DNA from: DATDCY01 sp031406795 [NCBI: Candidatus Rokuibacteriota bacterium]
Lineage (GTDB): Bacteria > JAUVQV01
Reading direction: 5' to 3'
Assembly: GCA_031406795.1 (NCBI GenBank)
Contig: JANOHV010000007.1
Span: 1-64,000 of the forward strand
Length of the DNA: 64,000 nucleotides
Below are positions 32,426 through 40,944 of the stretch, in pieces. Below the pieces are notes generated by a model that saw only the letters and a list, made by a program, of their open reading frames with translations, was not told where the DNA came from and ran no database searches. Made by a program: the position numbers and the translations under genes. Within the stretch, counting starts at the first letter, position 1, and the number at the start of each line of letters is the position of its first letter.

Positions 32426-33238
32426 ATGAAGGAAATCACCAGTGTGCGGAACGCGGCGCTGCAGCGCTATCGCGCCCTGCGCGACTCGAAAGTGCGGCGT
32501 GAGACCGGCCTCGCCGCTGCCGAGGGCTTCAACCTGCTGCGCGAGGCGCTGCTCTCCGAGGTCGGGCTCGTCCAGGTCTTCCTGAGCGAGCGCGCGCGGG
32601 GCAGGACGGACTTCACGGACATCGCGGCGCGGCTGGAGGCCGGCGAGTCGGCAGGTCACTGGGAGTGCTTCGCGGTCCCCGGGGAGGTGCTCGAGCGTGC
32701 GGCGCACACCGAAAGCCCCCAGGGGGTGCTCGCGTTGTTTCGGCCGCCCGTCTTCGATCTCGAGGATGTGCTCGCCGGAGACGCTCCCGTCCTGCTGCTC
32801 GACCGGATCGCCGACCCCGGCAACCTCGGCCTGATCCTGAGGACCGCGGAGGCCGCCGGCTGCGGCGGCGTCGTTGTCGGCCCGGGGACCGTGGACCCGC
32901 TCAATCCCAAGTGTGTCCGCGCCAGCGCCGGGAGCATTTTTCGCTTGCCGGTTGCGCACGCGGGACTCGAGGCGGCGGCCACGTCCCTGGCGACTCGCGG
33001 CGGGCGTCTTTTCGCGACTTCGCCCCACGGCGGCATCGTGTACACCGAGGCGGACCTCTCCGGACGGGTCGGCCTGCTCCTTGGCCAGGAGGGCGGAGGG
33101 CTCGCGCCGGGACTTCTCGAACAGTTCGAGGGTTTGCGTATCCCCACCGGACGGGTCGAGTCGCTCAATGTCGCCATGGCGGCGGGTGTCCTGCTCTACG
33201 AGGCCCGGCGACAGCGGTTGACCGGGAACCGGCAATAG
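32426..33238 (+). CDS. TrmH-family RNA 2'-O-methyltransferase (SpoU superfamily)
   Basis: A 270-residue protein with an N-terminal substrate-binding domain starting MKEITSVRNAALQRYRAL. The SPOUT knot follows with LLDRIADPGNLGLILRTAEAAG, the second motif LLLGQEGGGLAP, and the third, IPTGRVESLNVAMAAGVLLYE. Members methylate ribose 2'-OH in 23S rRNA or tRNA. The arginine in ILRTAEA and Asn in SLNVA are the key residues and are present. Exact target not assignable. Confidence 0.9.
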   Translation: MKEITSVRNAALQRYRALRDSKVRRETGLAAAEGFNLLREALLSEVGLVQVFLSERARGRTDFTDIAARLEAGESAGHWECFAVPGEVLERAAHTESPQGVLALFRPPVFDLEDVLAGDAPVLLLDRIADPGNLGLILRTAEAAGCGGVVVGPGTVDPLNPKCVRASAGSIFRLPVAHAGLEAAATSLATRGGRLFATSPHGGIVYTEADLSGRVGLLLGQEGGGLAPGLLEQFEGLRIPTGRVESLNVAMAAGVLLYEARRQRLTGNRQ

Positions 33239-33282
33239 GCGTTCCCATCCGGCGGCGTGCCGGGAGCAGGGGGCTGACAGGG

Positions 33283-33310
33283 TTGTGTTATTTCTCTTTT
33301 TCGCTATCAT
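33283..33310 (+). promoter_or_regulatory. Probable promoter of the CBM48-like gene
   Basis: TTGTGT (33283-33288), 16-nt spacer, TATCAT (33305-33310), in an AT-rich patch that stands out from the GC-rich surroundings. About 100 bp upstream of the ATG at 33409. Confidence 0.4.
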
Positions 33311-33408
33311 TATCTGAAAATCGAAGAGTCCTAGCACATTGCAGGAGCATTACCCTCGGGGACGGGCGCCTGTTCGCGTCGGGGTATTGAGACAAGGGAG
33401 GATTTCAC

Positions 33409-33894
33409 ATGGCGAAGGCGAAGAAGGTGACCGCGGCTTCCAAGACCGCAGCTGAAACAAGGACGGCGTCGGCCGGCAAGAAGGCAGCCGTCGCCAAGGC
33501 GGCAAAACCGGCTCCCAAGGCGGCAGCCCCCAAGGCCGCTTCAGCCGTACCGGCGAAAAAGTCCCATGAAATCAAGGCGCTGAAGCCAGGCGGGCTCGAG
33601 AAGAAGTACCTCAAGCAGGGTTCCGTCTGCAGCGTGACGTTCGTCCTGCCCAAGGCCGCGGCCCCCGATGCCGGGTCGGTCTGCATCCTCGGCGAGTTCA
33701 ACAACTGGTCGGTGGACGCGCATCCGCTCGTCAGACGTGAAGAGGGCGACTTCGTGGTCACCCTCGATCTCGAGGCCGGCCGGGCGTATCGTTTCCGGTA
33801 CGTGATCGATGGCTGGAAGTTCGAAAACGACTGGTTTGCCGATCGATACGAGCCCAACCCCTACGGCGGCGAAGATTCTGTAGTTGACGTCTAG
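33409..33894 (+). CDS. Histone H1-like Lys/Ala tail plus CBM48/AMPK-type glycogen-binding domain
   Basis: A 161-residue protein. Residues 1-60 are a Lys/Ala/Pro-rich, low-complexity tail (AKAKKV, KKAAVAKAAKPAPKAAAPKA) like bacterial histone H1-like proteins. Residues 70-161 form a CBM48-type domain: VTFVLPKAA, VCILGEFNNWS, FVVTLDLEAGRAYRFRYVIDG and ENDWFADRYEPNPYG. Free-standing CBM48 proteins of this kind may bind glycogen or act as regulators. The tail suggests nucleic-acid or polyanion contact, which is inference. AGGGAGG precedes the ATG. Confidence 0.85.
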   Translation: MAKAKKVTAASKTAAETRTASAGKKAAVAKAAKPAPKAAAPKAASAVPAKKSHEIKALKPGGLEKKYLKQGSVCSVTFVLPKAAAPDAGSVCILGEFNNWSVDAHPLVRREEGDFVVTLDLEAGRAYRFRYVIDGWKFENDWFADRYEPNPYGGEDSVVDV

Positions 33895-34894
33895 CCGATC
33901 GCCGAGCGATCCACCGCAGCGAATCGTCGTCCGCGCGCCCAACTGGCTCGGGGACCTGATGATGGCGACGGGGGTCTTGCGCGCAATCATCGAGCGCTGG
34001 CCGGCCGCGTCGGTCGACCTCATCGTGCGTGCCGGCCACGAGGCGCTCCCGCTGCCGCGCCGCGGCCGGGTGATCCCGTTCGACCCCGGCACGATCTCGG
34101 CCGGGGCCTTCGGCGCCCGCCTGCGGCAGGCCAGGTATGATCGGTTTTATGTTCTGCCGCCGAGTTTCTCGGCGGCGTGGATGGCCTGGCGCAGCGGGGT
34201 TCCGGAGCGTGTCGGCCACCGCGGGCACTTTCGCGCCCGGCTGCTGCGGCGGCCGCTCGCTCCGCGCGCGCCGGCGCGCAGCGTGCATCTCACGCGCGAG
34301 TATCTCGACCTGGTCGATCCGGCGCTCGAGATCGACTGCTATCCGCCCCGGATCGACCTCCCCTCCGGCTGGCCGGCCGAACAGCTGTCGCGGATCTGCC
34401 GCGCGCTGCCGGATCGGTTTGTCGCGATCGCGCCCGGGGCGGTGTACGGCCCGGCCAAGTCCTGGCCCGCGGAACGCTACCGGGAGCTGGCGCGCGAGTT
34501 GCGCGATCGCGCCGGGACACCGGTGGTACTGCTCGGCACGCGCGAGGAACATGCGCTGGCGGAGGAGGTTCGCGGCGACGAGGGGGGGATTCTCAACTGG
34601 TGCGGCACGACCGACCTGCCGGGCCTGGTCGCGGTTCTCTCCCGCGCGGCGCTGCTCGTAAGCAACGACTCGGGCGCGATGCACGTGATGGCCGCGCTCG
34701 GGCGCCCGCAGGTGGCGATCTTCGGTTCGACATCGCCCGTCTGGACCGCCCCGATCAATGCGAAGGCCGTCGTGGTCACGCGCGGTCAGGAATGCGCGCC
34801 CTGCTTCGCGCGCACCTGTCGCTACGGTCACTACGACTGCGTGAGGAAGATTCCCGCCTCCGAAGTGCTGGCAGCCGCACTTGCGCGCCTCTGA
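33884..34894 (+). CDS. waaF: Lipopolysaccharide heptosyltransferase II (GT9)
   Basis: A 336-residue GT9 enzyme with RIVVRAPNWLGDLMMATGV, FVAIAPGAVYGPAKSWPAERY and LLVSNDSGAMHVMAALGRPQVAIFGS (ADP-heptose site), then the C-terminal Cys-rich ECAPCFARTCRYGHYDC typical of WaaF. It adds the second heptose of the LPS inner core at the cytoplasmic face. The TTG start at 33884 overlaps the preceding gene by 11 nt; no better start exists before the conserved N-terminus. Confidence 0.92.
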   Translation: MTSSRSPSDPPQRIVVRAPNWLGDLMMATGVLRAIIERWPAASVDLIVRAGHEALPLPRRGRVIPFDPGTISAGAFGARLRQARYDRFYVLPPSFSAAWMAWRSGVPERVGHRGHFRARLLRRPLAPRAPARSVHLTREYLDLVDPALEIDCYPPRIDLPSGWPAEQLSRICRALPDRFVAIAPGAVYGPAKSWPAERYRELARELRDRAGTPVVLLGTREEHALAEEVRGDEGGILNWCGTTDLPGLVAVLSRAALLVSNDSGAMHVMAALGRPQVAIFGSTSPVWTAPINAKAVVVTRGQECAPCFARTCRYGHYDCVRKIPASEVLAAALARL

Positions 34895-34903
34895 GGCGGT
34901 CCG

Positions 34904-35506
34904 CTAGCGGGATTTCAGATCGAAGCGCACCGGGAGGCCCGCGGCGTGCGCGCCGGCGATGCGCGCGACGATGTCGTCGACGATTGCCGCCGGCTCGAGC
35001 AGGCCCGTGTCGCAGGTCAGGTCGTAGTCGTTCGGGTCGTCCCACGGCCGCTTGAAGATCGCGCGGATGAAACCGACGCGCTCGCGGTCGATCCGTTCGG
35101 TCAGCGCGCGTACGCTGTCGTGGTCGGCGTGCTCGCGGCGCATGATGCGTTCGATGCGCGCGGCGAGCGGCGCGACGATGCGCACGTGCAGCGTGGTGGG
35201 GACCCCGGCGAGCAGGAACGCTCCGCCGCAGCCGACGATGACGACACGGTCGGCCGCGGCGGCCGCGAGCAGGTGGCGTTGCAGCAGCGCGGCGTACCCG
35301 CGGTACGACCAGTCGAAGCGCTCCCAGACCGACGGCTTGTGCTCGTCGTATTCCGCGCCGAAACGCTCCCATTTCGGGTCCGACGCGCGCAGGCCGGCCA
35401 GCAGGGTGACGCGATCCTCGTAGGCATACCCGAGCCGCGCGGCGACGGCGCGCCCGATTTCGCGCCCGCCGCTGCCGTACTCCCGGGAGATCGTCAGAAT
35501 GGCCAT
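34904..35506 (-). CDS. Cytidylate kinase-like family protein
   Basis: A 200-residue P-loop protein with MAILTISREYGSGGREIGRAVAARLGY, the family's modified Walker A, VVIVGCGGAFLLAG, and a late DPNDYDLTCDTG. Members are common in deltaproteobacteria and their substrate is uncertain; true CMP kinases carry GxxGxGK, which differs here. Convergent with waaF and followed upstream on the same strand by a terC remnant. Confidence 0.82.
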   Translation of the reverse strand: MAILTISREYGSGGREIGRAVAARLGYAYEDRVTLLAGLRASDPKWERFGAEYDEHKPSVWERFDWSYRGYAALLQRHLLAAAAADRVVIVGCGGAFLLAGVPTTLHVRIVAPLAARIERIMRREHADHDSVRALTERIDRERVGFIRAIFKRPWDDPNDYDLTCDTGLLEPAAIVDDIVARIAGAHAAGLPVRFDLKSR

Positions 35507-35536
35507 GCGGTGCTTACCCCCCCCGTTGTTCCGCGG

Positions 35537-35707
35537 TTAATGGTCGGGTTCGGCGGCATGGTGACGCTCCCGCGGCAGCGAGCGCACCGCCATCGCGATC
35601 ACCACCGCATAGTCGCCGGCGAGAATCAGGTCGATCAGCACGATGCTCGCCAGCGCCGAGAAGAACGCTGCGTCGAAGGTCACGGTGCCGAACATCCCGA
35701 AGCTCAT
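35537..35707 (-). pseudogene. Truncated TerC/YjbE-family membrane protein (N-terminus only)
   Basis: A 56-residue frame with a GGGGAG ribosome-binding site reads TFDAAFFSALASIVLIDLIL, then AGDYAVVIAMAVRSLP, the first membrane region of TerC-type proteins. The usual AGDNAVVIA appears here with Tyr instead of Asn. After PRERHH the frame runs into unrelated residues and stops, so about 170 residues and six or so helices are missing. I infer a deletion remnant. Confidence 0.65.
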
Positions 35708-35860
35708 GCCGCTCTCCCCGATTGTTCCCCCTGGTGTCGCCGGAAGGGCGCTGTTGTCAACCGGGAAGCGGCACCGTACACTCCGGGGCGTGGTTGCAGC
35801 CGATGGTTCCGCGCGGATGATGCACCGGGCCCCTGTCGGGCGCCGGCGAATCCTGACGGC

Positions 35861-36634
35861 ATGAGCGCCAGGACCCGGGACACGCTCGCCGTCTGCATCG
35901 TCACCCGTGACGAGGAGGATCGGATCGGCGACAGCCTGGCCTCGGTGGCCTGGGCCGACGAGGTTCTCGTCGTCGACTCGGGAAGCACGGACCGGACGGT
36001 TGAGATCGCCCGCGAGCGGGGGGCGCGCGTCATCGTGCGCGACTGGCCCGGGTACGCCGCGCAGAAAAACTTCGCGCAGCAGCAGGTCGCGGCCGACTGG
36101 GTGCTGAGCATCGATGCCGACGAGCGGGTCACCCCGGAGCTGGCGCGGGAGCTCGGCGAGCTGCTCGCGGCCGCGCCCGCGGAGCTGGCCGGCGCCAGCG
36201 TGCCGCGACGCACCTGGTACCTCGGGCGGTGGATCCGCCATGGCGGCTGGTACCCCGACCGCAAAGTCCGCCTGGTGCGCCGGGGGCGGGGAGGCTGGGA
36301 AGGGGAGAGCATCCACGAGCGGCTCTTTGCCGAGGGGGCGGTCCGGGCGCTCTGCGGCGATCTGCTGCACTACACCTACCGCGACATTGCTGACCACCTC
36401 AAGACCATCGACCGCTACACGACGGTTGCGGCACGGGGGATGGCGGCGCGCGGCGCGCGGGGGGCGGCTCTGGGCCTGCTCGTGAACCCGCCGCTGAAAT
36501 TCCTGAAGATGTATCTGCTCAAGGCGGGGTTTCTCGATGGGCCGCCCGGGTTCGTGGTCGCGGTACTGGGGAGCTACTATGTTTTTCTGAAATATGCCAA
36601 GCTCTGGGAATTGCAGCGCGTGAGGAGGCGTTGA
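35861..36634 (+). CDS. Glycosyltransferase family 2 (LPS core type, WaaE/KdtX-like)
   Basis: A 257-residue protein with the GT-A features LAVCIVTRDEEDRIGDSLAS, WADEVLVVDSGSTDRTVEIA, and the metal-binding DWVLSIDADERVTPEL. The acceptor-region residues RHGGWYPDRKVRLVRRGRG and the WEGESIHERL motif are typical of core beta-glucosyltransferases of the WaaE group. It probably adds glucose or a related sugar to inner-core heptose. Close to waaF on the same strand. Confidence 0.87.
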   Translation: MSARTRDTLAVCIVTRDEEDRIGDSLASVAWADEVLVVDSGSTDRTVEIARERGARVIVRDWPGYAAQKNFAQQQVAADWVLSIDADERVTPELARELGELLAAAPAELAGASVPRRTWYLGRWIRHGGWYPDRKVRLVRRGRGGWEGESIHERLFAEGAVRALCGDLLHYTYRDIADHLKTIDRYTTVAARGMAARGARGAALGLLVNPPLKFLKMYLLKAGFLDGPPGFVVAVLGSYYVFLKYAKLWELQRVRRR

Positions 36635-36638
36635 GGCG

Positions 36639-37766
36639 ATGGGAACGGATAACCTGATCTTCCTGGAAATCCTCGAGTGGTTCGACCCGACCGGCCGCGA
36701 ACTCGTGCACCGTATCCCCGAAGGCGGCTCGGGCGAGATCAAGCTTGGCGCGCAGCTGACGGTGCGAGAGAGCCAGGCGGCCGTGATGTTCTACCAGGGC
36801 CGGGCCTACGACGCCTTCGGCCCGGGGCGGCACACGCTGGTCACCGGCAATATCCCGATCCTCACCAGGCTGCTCTCGGCGCCCTGGGGCATGAAGAGCC
36901 CGCTGCGCGCCGAAGTCTATTTCGTCAGCCTCAAGGACTTCGCGAATCTGACCTGGGGGACGCGCGACCCGGTGGCCTTCAAAGACTCGAAGCTCGGCCT
37001 GATCCGACTGCGGGCGCACGGCGTGTTCAACGTGAAGGTGGTGCAGCCGGTGCTGCTGATCAACAGCCTGGTCGGCACCCAGGGCGTCTTCACGACCGAG
37101 CAGATCGAGGAGTACCTGGCGCGCGTCATCGTCTCGCGCTTCAATGACCACCTCGGCGAGCACCTGGACTCGGTGATCGATCTGCCCGGCACCTACGAGG
37201 AGCTCTCGGCCGGCCTCGCAAAGCGGCTGGCCGAGGACTTCGCGCGCTACGGGCTGGCGCTGACGCAGCTGGTCATCGTCTCGGTGACGCCGCCCGCGGA
37301 GGTTCAGAAGGCGATCGACGACAAGAGCCGGCTCGGCGTGTTCGACGATCTGAACAAGCTGCTGCAGATGAAGGCGGCGATGGCAGTGGAGAAGGTCGCC
37401 GAGCAGCAGGGGGCGGCCGGCGCCGGCGCCGGGATGGGAATCGGCCTGATGATGCCCGCGATGTTCGCGAGCGCTCTCGCCGGGGGCGCCGCCGCCGCGG
37501 GCGCGAGTGCACCGGCAGCGCCCTGTCCGAAGTGCGGTCACCCGGCCGCGGCGGACGCGCGTTTTTGCGCCAGCTGCGGCGGCCAGCTCGTGGTCTTCCA
37601 GAAATGCGTGCGGTGCTCCGAAGACATCGCCCCGGGGGCCCGCTTCTGCGCGCGCTGCGGCACGCCGGCGGGCGCGAAGCCTCAGGAGCGAAGTTGCGCG
37701 AAGTGCGGTTTGTCGAACCTGCCCGAATCGGTCTTCTGCAACCAGTGCGGCGAGAAGCTTGTCTGA
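36639..37766 (+). CDS. SPFH/band-7-like protein with C-terminal zinc ribbons
   Basis: A 375-residue protein. Residues 1-260 form an SPFH-type domain of the virion-core/YdjI type (QLTVRESQAAVMFYQGRAYD, FGPGRHTLVTGNIP, LALTQLVIVSVTPP). A hydrophobic Gly/Ala-rich segment (GMGIGLMMPAMFASALAG) is followed by three zinc ribbons with CxxCG pairs (CPKCG/CASCG, CVRCS/CARCG, CAKCG/CNQCG). It starts 4 nt after the glycosyltransferase. Likely a membrane-scaffold or stress protein; the ribbons suggest protein-protein contacts. Confidence 0.82.
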   Translation: MGTDNLIFLEILEWFDPTGRELVHRIPEGGSGEIKLGAQLTVRESQAAVMFYQGRAYDAFGPGRHTLVTGNIPILTRLLSAPWGMKSPLRAEVYFVSLKDFANLTWGTRDPVAFKDSKLGLIRLRAHGVFNVKVVQPVLLINSLVGTQGVFTTEQIEEYLARVIVSRFNDHLGEHLDSVIDLPGTYEELSAGLAKRLAEDFARYGLALTQLVIVSVTPPAEVQKAIDDKSRLGVFDDLNKLLQMKAAMAVEKVAEQQGAAGAGAGMGIGLMMPAMFASALAGGAAAAGASAPAAPCPKCGHPAAADARFCASCGGQLVVFQKCVRCSEDIAPGARFCARCGTPAGAKPQERSCAKCGLSNLPESVFCNQCGEKLV

Positions 37767-39009
37767 CGGCAGGGCCCTGCCGGTCGAGCACGAGTGCCCG
37801 CAGTGCGGCGGCGCGGTGCACCTCGGCGAGGCCGATCGGCTGCTGGCCTGCCCGTACTGCCGGGCGCGCCTGGCCCTCTGGCCGGGGGAGTTCTTCCGCT
37901 ACTGGATTCCCCCGGCGGCCGCGGCCGGCGATGAGCTGCTGCTCGCGCCGTACTGGCGGATCCGCGGCCTGGACTGCGCGCTGCGGCCGTACCAGGTGCG
38001 CGAGCGAGTGCTTGACGCCACGTTTCCGGCGACTTCGGCGGCATGTCTGCCGCAGACTCTCGGCCTGCGGCCGCAGACGATGAAGCTGCGCTTCGCCACC
38101 GCGAAGACGCCGGCCTTCTTCCTCGCGCCGGACCGTCCGCTCGGCGAGGCGCTCGCCGGCACCGCGGTGCTCTCGCGTCTCGCGGACGAGGCGATCGAGG
38201 GCGCGCCGCCGCTGCACCGCGAGTTCATCGTCGAGACGGCGAGCCTCGTCTACGCGCCGCTCACGGTGCGCGACGGGAGCGTTCTCGACGCGCTGCTGAT
38301 GCGGGAGATCGCCGGGTGCGCCGGGCAGGCCGACGCGCTGCTGGAGCGGGTGGAGCGCAGCAGGCGCTGGGGGCTGAACTTTTTCGCGGCGCTCTGCCCC
38401 GAGTGCGGCCGGGACCTGGACGGCGGGCCGCGCAGCGTCGTGCTTTTCTGCCGGAGCTGCCGCGCCGGCTGGCAGGGCGCGAGCGGGGGACTGCAGCGCG
38501 TGTCCTGCGAGGCGCTCGTTGGGTCGCCGGGTTCCGCCCTGCTGCCCTTCTGGCGCTTGCGGGCCGCACTCAGCGAATTCTCGCTGGAGACCGGCGACGA
38601 CCTGATCCGTTTCGCGAACCTCTCCGCCGGGGTGCGCAAGGGGGCCGGCGCCGACCCGCTCTGGTTCTGGGTGCCGGCGTTCGCGCTTGCGCCGGGGACG
38701 TTCCTGCGCGTGGCCCGCCAGCTCACGCTCGCCCAGCTCCCGCTCGATGCGGATGTTCCGGAGGGCGCGGAATGGGAACCGGTGCAGTCGGCGACGATCG
38801 AAGCCGCGCGGGCGTTCGGGGCGGTCAAAGTCCTGCTCGCCCAGCTCGGGCAGCCGCGCCGGGAAGTCTTCGCGCGGATCCCGGCGCTGGCGGCGACGCT
38901 TCTCGACGCGCGTCTCGCGCTGCTGCCGTTTTCCGGATCCGGCGGCGACTGGATCCAGCCGCAGACCGGCGTCGCGATTTCGCGCAACTCCCTGCGGCCG
39001 GGGCGATGA
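37759..39009 (+). CDS. Zinc-ribbon protein of unknown function, partner of the SPFH protein
   Basis: About 416 residues. The N-terminal ribbon HECPQCGGAVHLGEADRLLACPYCRARL is followed by an unassigned domain (APYWRIRGLDCAL), a second ribbon (CPECGRDLDGG...FCRSCRAGW), and another LLPFWRLRAAL segment like the first. The start is uncertain: a TTG overlapping the SPFH stop fits best. It sits between the SPFH gene and recQ with overlaps on both sides (ATGA with recQ), implying co-expression. I do not recognise the family. Confidence 0.7.
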   Translation: MSDGRALPVEHECPQCGGAVHLGEADRLLACPYCRARLALWPGEFFRYWIPPAAAAGDELLLAPYWRIRGLDCALRPYQVRERVLDATFPATSAACLPQTLGLRPQTMKLRFATAKTPAFFLAPDRPLGEALAGTAVLSRLADEAIEGAPPLHREFIVETASLVYAPLTVRDGSVLDALLMREIAGCAGQADALLERVERSRRWGLNFFAALCPECGRDLDGGPRSVVLFCRSCRAGWQGASGGLQRVSCEALVGSPGSALLPFWRLRAALSEFSLETGDDLIRFANLSAGVRKGAGADPLWFWVPAFALAPGTFLRVARQLTLAQLPLDADVPEGAEWEPVQSATIEAARAFGAVKVLLAQLGQPRREVFARIPALAATLLDARLALLPFSGSGGDWIQPQTGVAISRNSLRPGR

Positions 39010-40886
39010 CGCAGACTCCCCCGCCCGGTGCCGCGCTCGCGGCGCTGCAGAAACACTGGGGCTTTCCGGCCTTCCGGCCGCTGCAGCGCGAGGCGGTCGA
39101 GGCGGCGATCACCGGGAGAGACGCGCTGCTGGTGCTACCCACCGGCGGCGGCAAGAGTCTCTGTTACCAGCTGCCGGCGGTCTGCGGCCGGGCGCTCGTG
39201 CTGGTCGTCTCGCCGCTGATCGCCCTGATGGACGACCAGGTGGCCGGCGCCCGGGAGGCCGGCCTGCGCGCGGCCGCCCTGCACTCGAACCTGAGCGAGG
39301 AGCGCCGCCGCCGGGCCTTCGGCGAAGCGGCGCGCGGCGATCTGGAGATTCTCTACGTCTCGCCCGAGCGTCTCGCCGTCGGCGACCTGATCGACGTGCT
39401 CGCCCCGCGTCTTCGCCTGATCGCCGTCGATGAGGCGCACTGCGTCTCGCACTGGGGTCACGACTTCCGGCCCGAATACCGCCAGCTCGCCCCGCTCTTC
39501 GACCGGGTGCCGGCTGCTGCGCGCATGGCGCTCACGGCCACCGCCACGCCGCAGGTCCAGGACGACATCTGCGCCCAGCTCGGCCTGCGCGCGCCGCTGC
39601 GGCTGATCGGCCACCCGGACCGGTCGAACCTGATCTACCGCGCCCACCCGCGCGCGGAGGGCGCCCGCCAGATCCTCGACGTCGTGCGCCGCTACCCGGG
39701 ACAGGGGGGGATCGTCTACGCGCTCACGCGCAAGGACACCGAGCGGATCGCCGAAGCGCTGCAGAAGGCCGGCGTCGATGCCCGAACGTACCACGCGGGC
39801 ATGGACGCGGCCGATCGCGCGAAAGTTCAGGACGACTTCGTGAACGAGCGGCTGCAGGTAGTCGCGGCGACGATCGCCTTCGGCATGGGGATCGACCGCT
39901 CGAACGTGCGCTTCGTCGTCCACGCGCACCTGCCGCGCTCGCTCGAACACTACCAGCAGGAGTCGGGGCGCGCCGGGCGCGACGGGCTGCCGGCCGAGTG
40001 CGTGCTGCTGACGAGCGCCGGGGATCTTTTCCGCCACAGGAGGATGGCGCAGCTCGACGGCCCGCTGACGCAGGAGCGGCGCGTCGCGCTCGACCGCCAA
40101 CTCGCGGGCATCGGCCGCTTCGCCGTGGCGCCGGTCTGCCGCCACCGCATCCTCGTCGAGCACTTCGGGTTTGAACTGGAGCACGGGCCGGCCGGGTGCA
40201 AAGCCTGCGACGTCTGCCTCGGCGAGACCTCCGAGCTGCCGGCAGAAGAGGCGCTGGTGACCGCCCGCAAGATCATCAGCGCGGCCTGGCGCTGCGGCAA
40301 TTCGTTCGGGGCGGCGCACGTGGCCGAGGTGCTGCGCGGCGGCGATTCCGAGAAGGTGCGACGGTTCGGCCACGAGAAGCTCTCGGTTTTCGGCCTGCTC
40401 GCCGGCGTCCCCGAGGGCGCGGTGCGCTCCTGGATCGACCAGCTGGTCATCCAGGGGTATCTGGAGATCCGCGACAAGGAGGGGTTCCCGCTGCTCGCGA
40501 TGACGGAGGCCGGTCGTACGCTCTGCCACGAGGAGGGCGCGGTGCGCCTCGGGCGCTTTGAGGAGCGGCCCCGAGCGAGCAAGGCGAAGACCTCCGGGAA
40601 GGCGACGCGAGCCGCGCACGAGGAGGCCCTCGGCGCCGAAGGCGCGGAACTGTTCGAGCGGCTGCGCGCGCTGCGACGGCTGATCGCCGAGCGGCTGCAC
40701 GTTCCGCCCTACGTGGTCTTTTCGGACGCGACCCTGCGCGACCTGATCTTGGTGCGCCCGCGCGACGCCGACCAGCTGCTGCTCGTCAAGGGCATCGGCG
40801 AGCACAAGCGCGAGCGCTTCGGTGCGCCGTTCCTTGCGCTGCTCGAGGGGGCGGAGCCGGAGGCGGCAGTGCAGCTCCTCGAGTAG
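39006..40886 (+). CDS. recQ: ATP-dependent DNA helicase RecQ
   Basis: A 626-residue protein with helicase motifs in order: FRPLQREAVEAAI, Walker A VLPTGGGKSLCYQLP, SPLIALMDDQV, DEAH box AVDEAHCVSHWGHDFRPEY, ALTATATP, and motif VI HYQQESGRAGRDG. A RecQ-Ct zinc site follows (VCRHRILVEHFG, CKACDVC), and an HRDC domain ends the protein (FERLRALRRLIAERLHVPPY). It unwinds DNA 3'-5' in recombination and repair. ATGA overlap with the upstream gene. Confidence 0.96.
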   Translation: MTQTPPPGAALAALQKHWGFPAFRPLQREAVEAAITGRDALLVLPTGGGKSLCYQLPAVCGRALVLVVSPLIALMDDQVAGAREAGLRAAALHSNLSEERRRRAFGEAARGDLEILYVSPERLAVGDLIDVLAPRLRLIAVDEAHCVSHWGHDFRPEYRQLAPLFDRVPAAARMALTATATPQVQDDICAQLGLRAPLRLIGHPDRSNLIYRAHPRAEGARQILDVVRRYPGQGGIVYALTRKDTERIAEALQKAGVDARTYHAGMDAADRAKVQDDFVNERLQVVAATIAFGMGIDRSNVRFVVHAHLPRSLEHYQQESGRAGRDGLPAECVLLTSAGDLFRHRRMAQLDGPLTQERRVALDRQLAGIGRFAVAPVCRHRILVEHFGFELEHGPAGCKACDVCLGETSELPAEEALVTARKIISAAWRCGNSFGAAHVAEVLRGGDSEKVRRFGHEKLSVFGLLAGVPEGAVRSWIDQLVIQGYLEIRDKEGFPLLAMTEAGRTLCHEEGAVRLGRFEERPRASKAKTSGKATRAAHEEALGAEGAELFERLRALRRLIAERLHVPPYVVFSDATLRDLILVRPRDADQLLLVKGIGEHKRERFGAPFLALLEGAEPEAAVQLLE

Positions 40887-40944
40887 CCCGACGGGCGGCC
40901 TCAGGAGGGCAAGCGCGCCTCCCGGTCGAAGAGGACGGCCAGGC

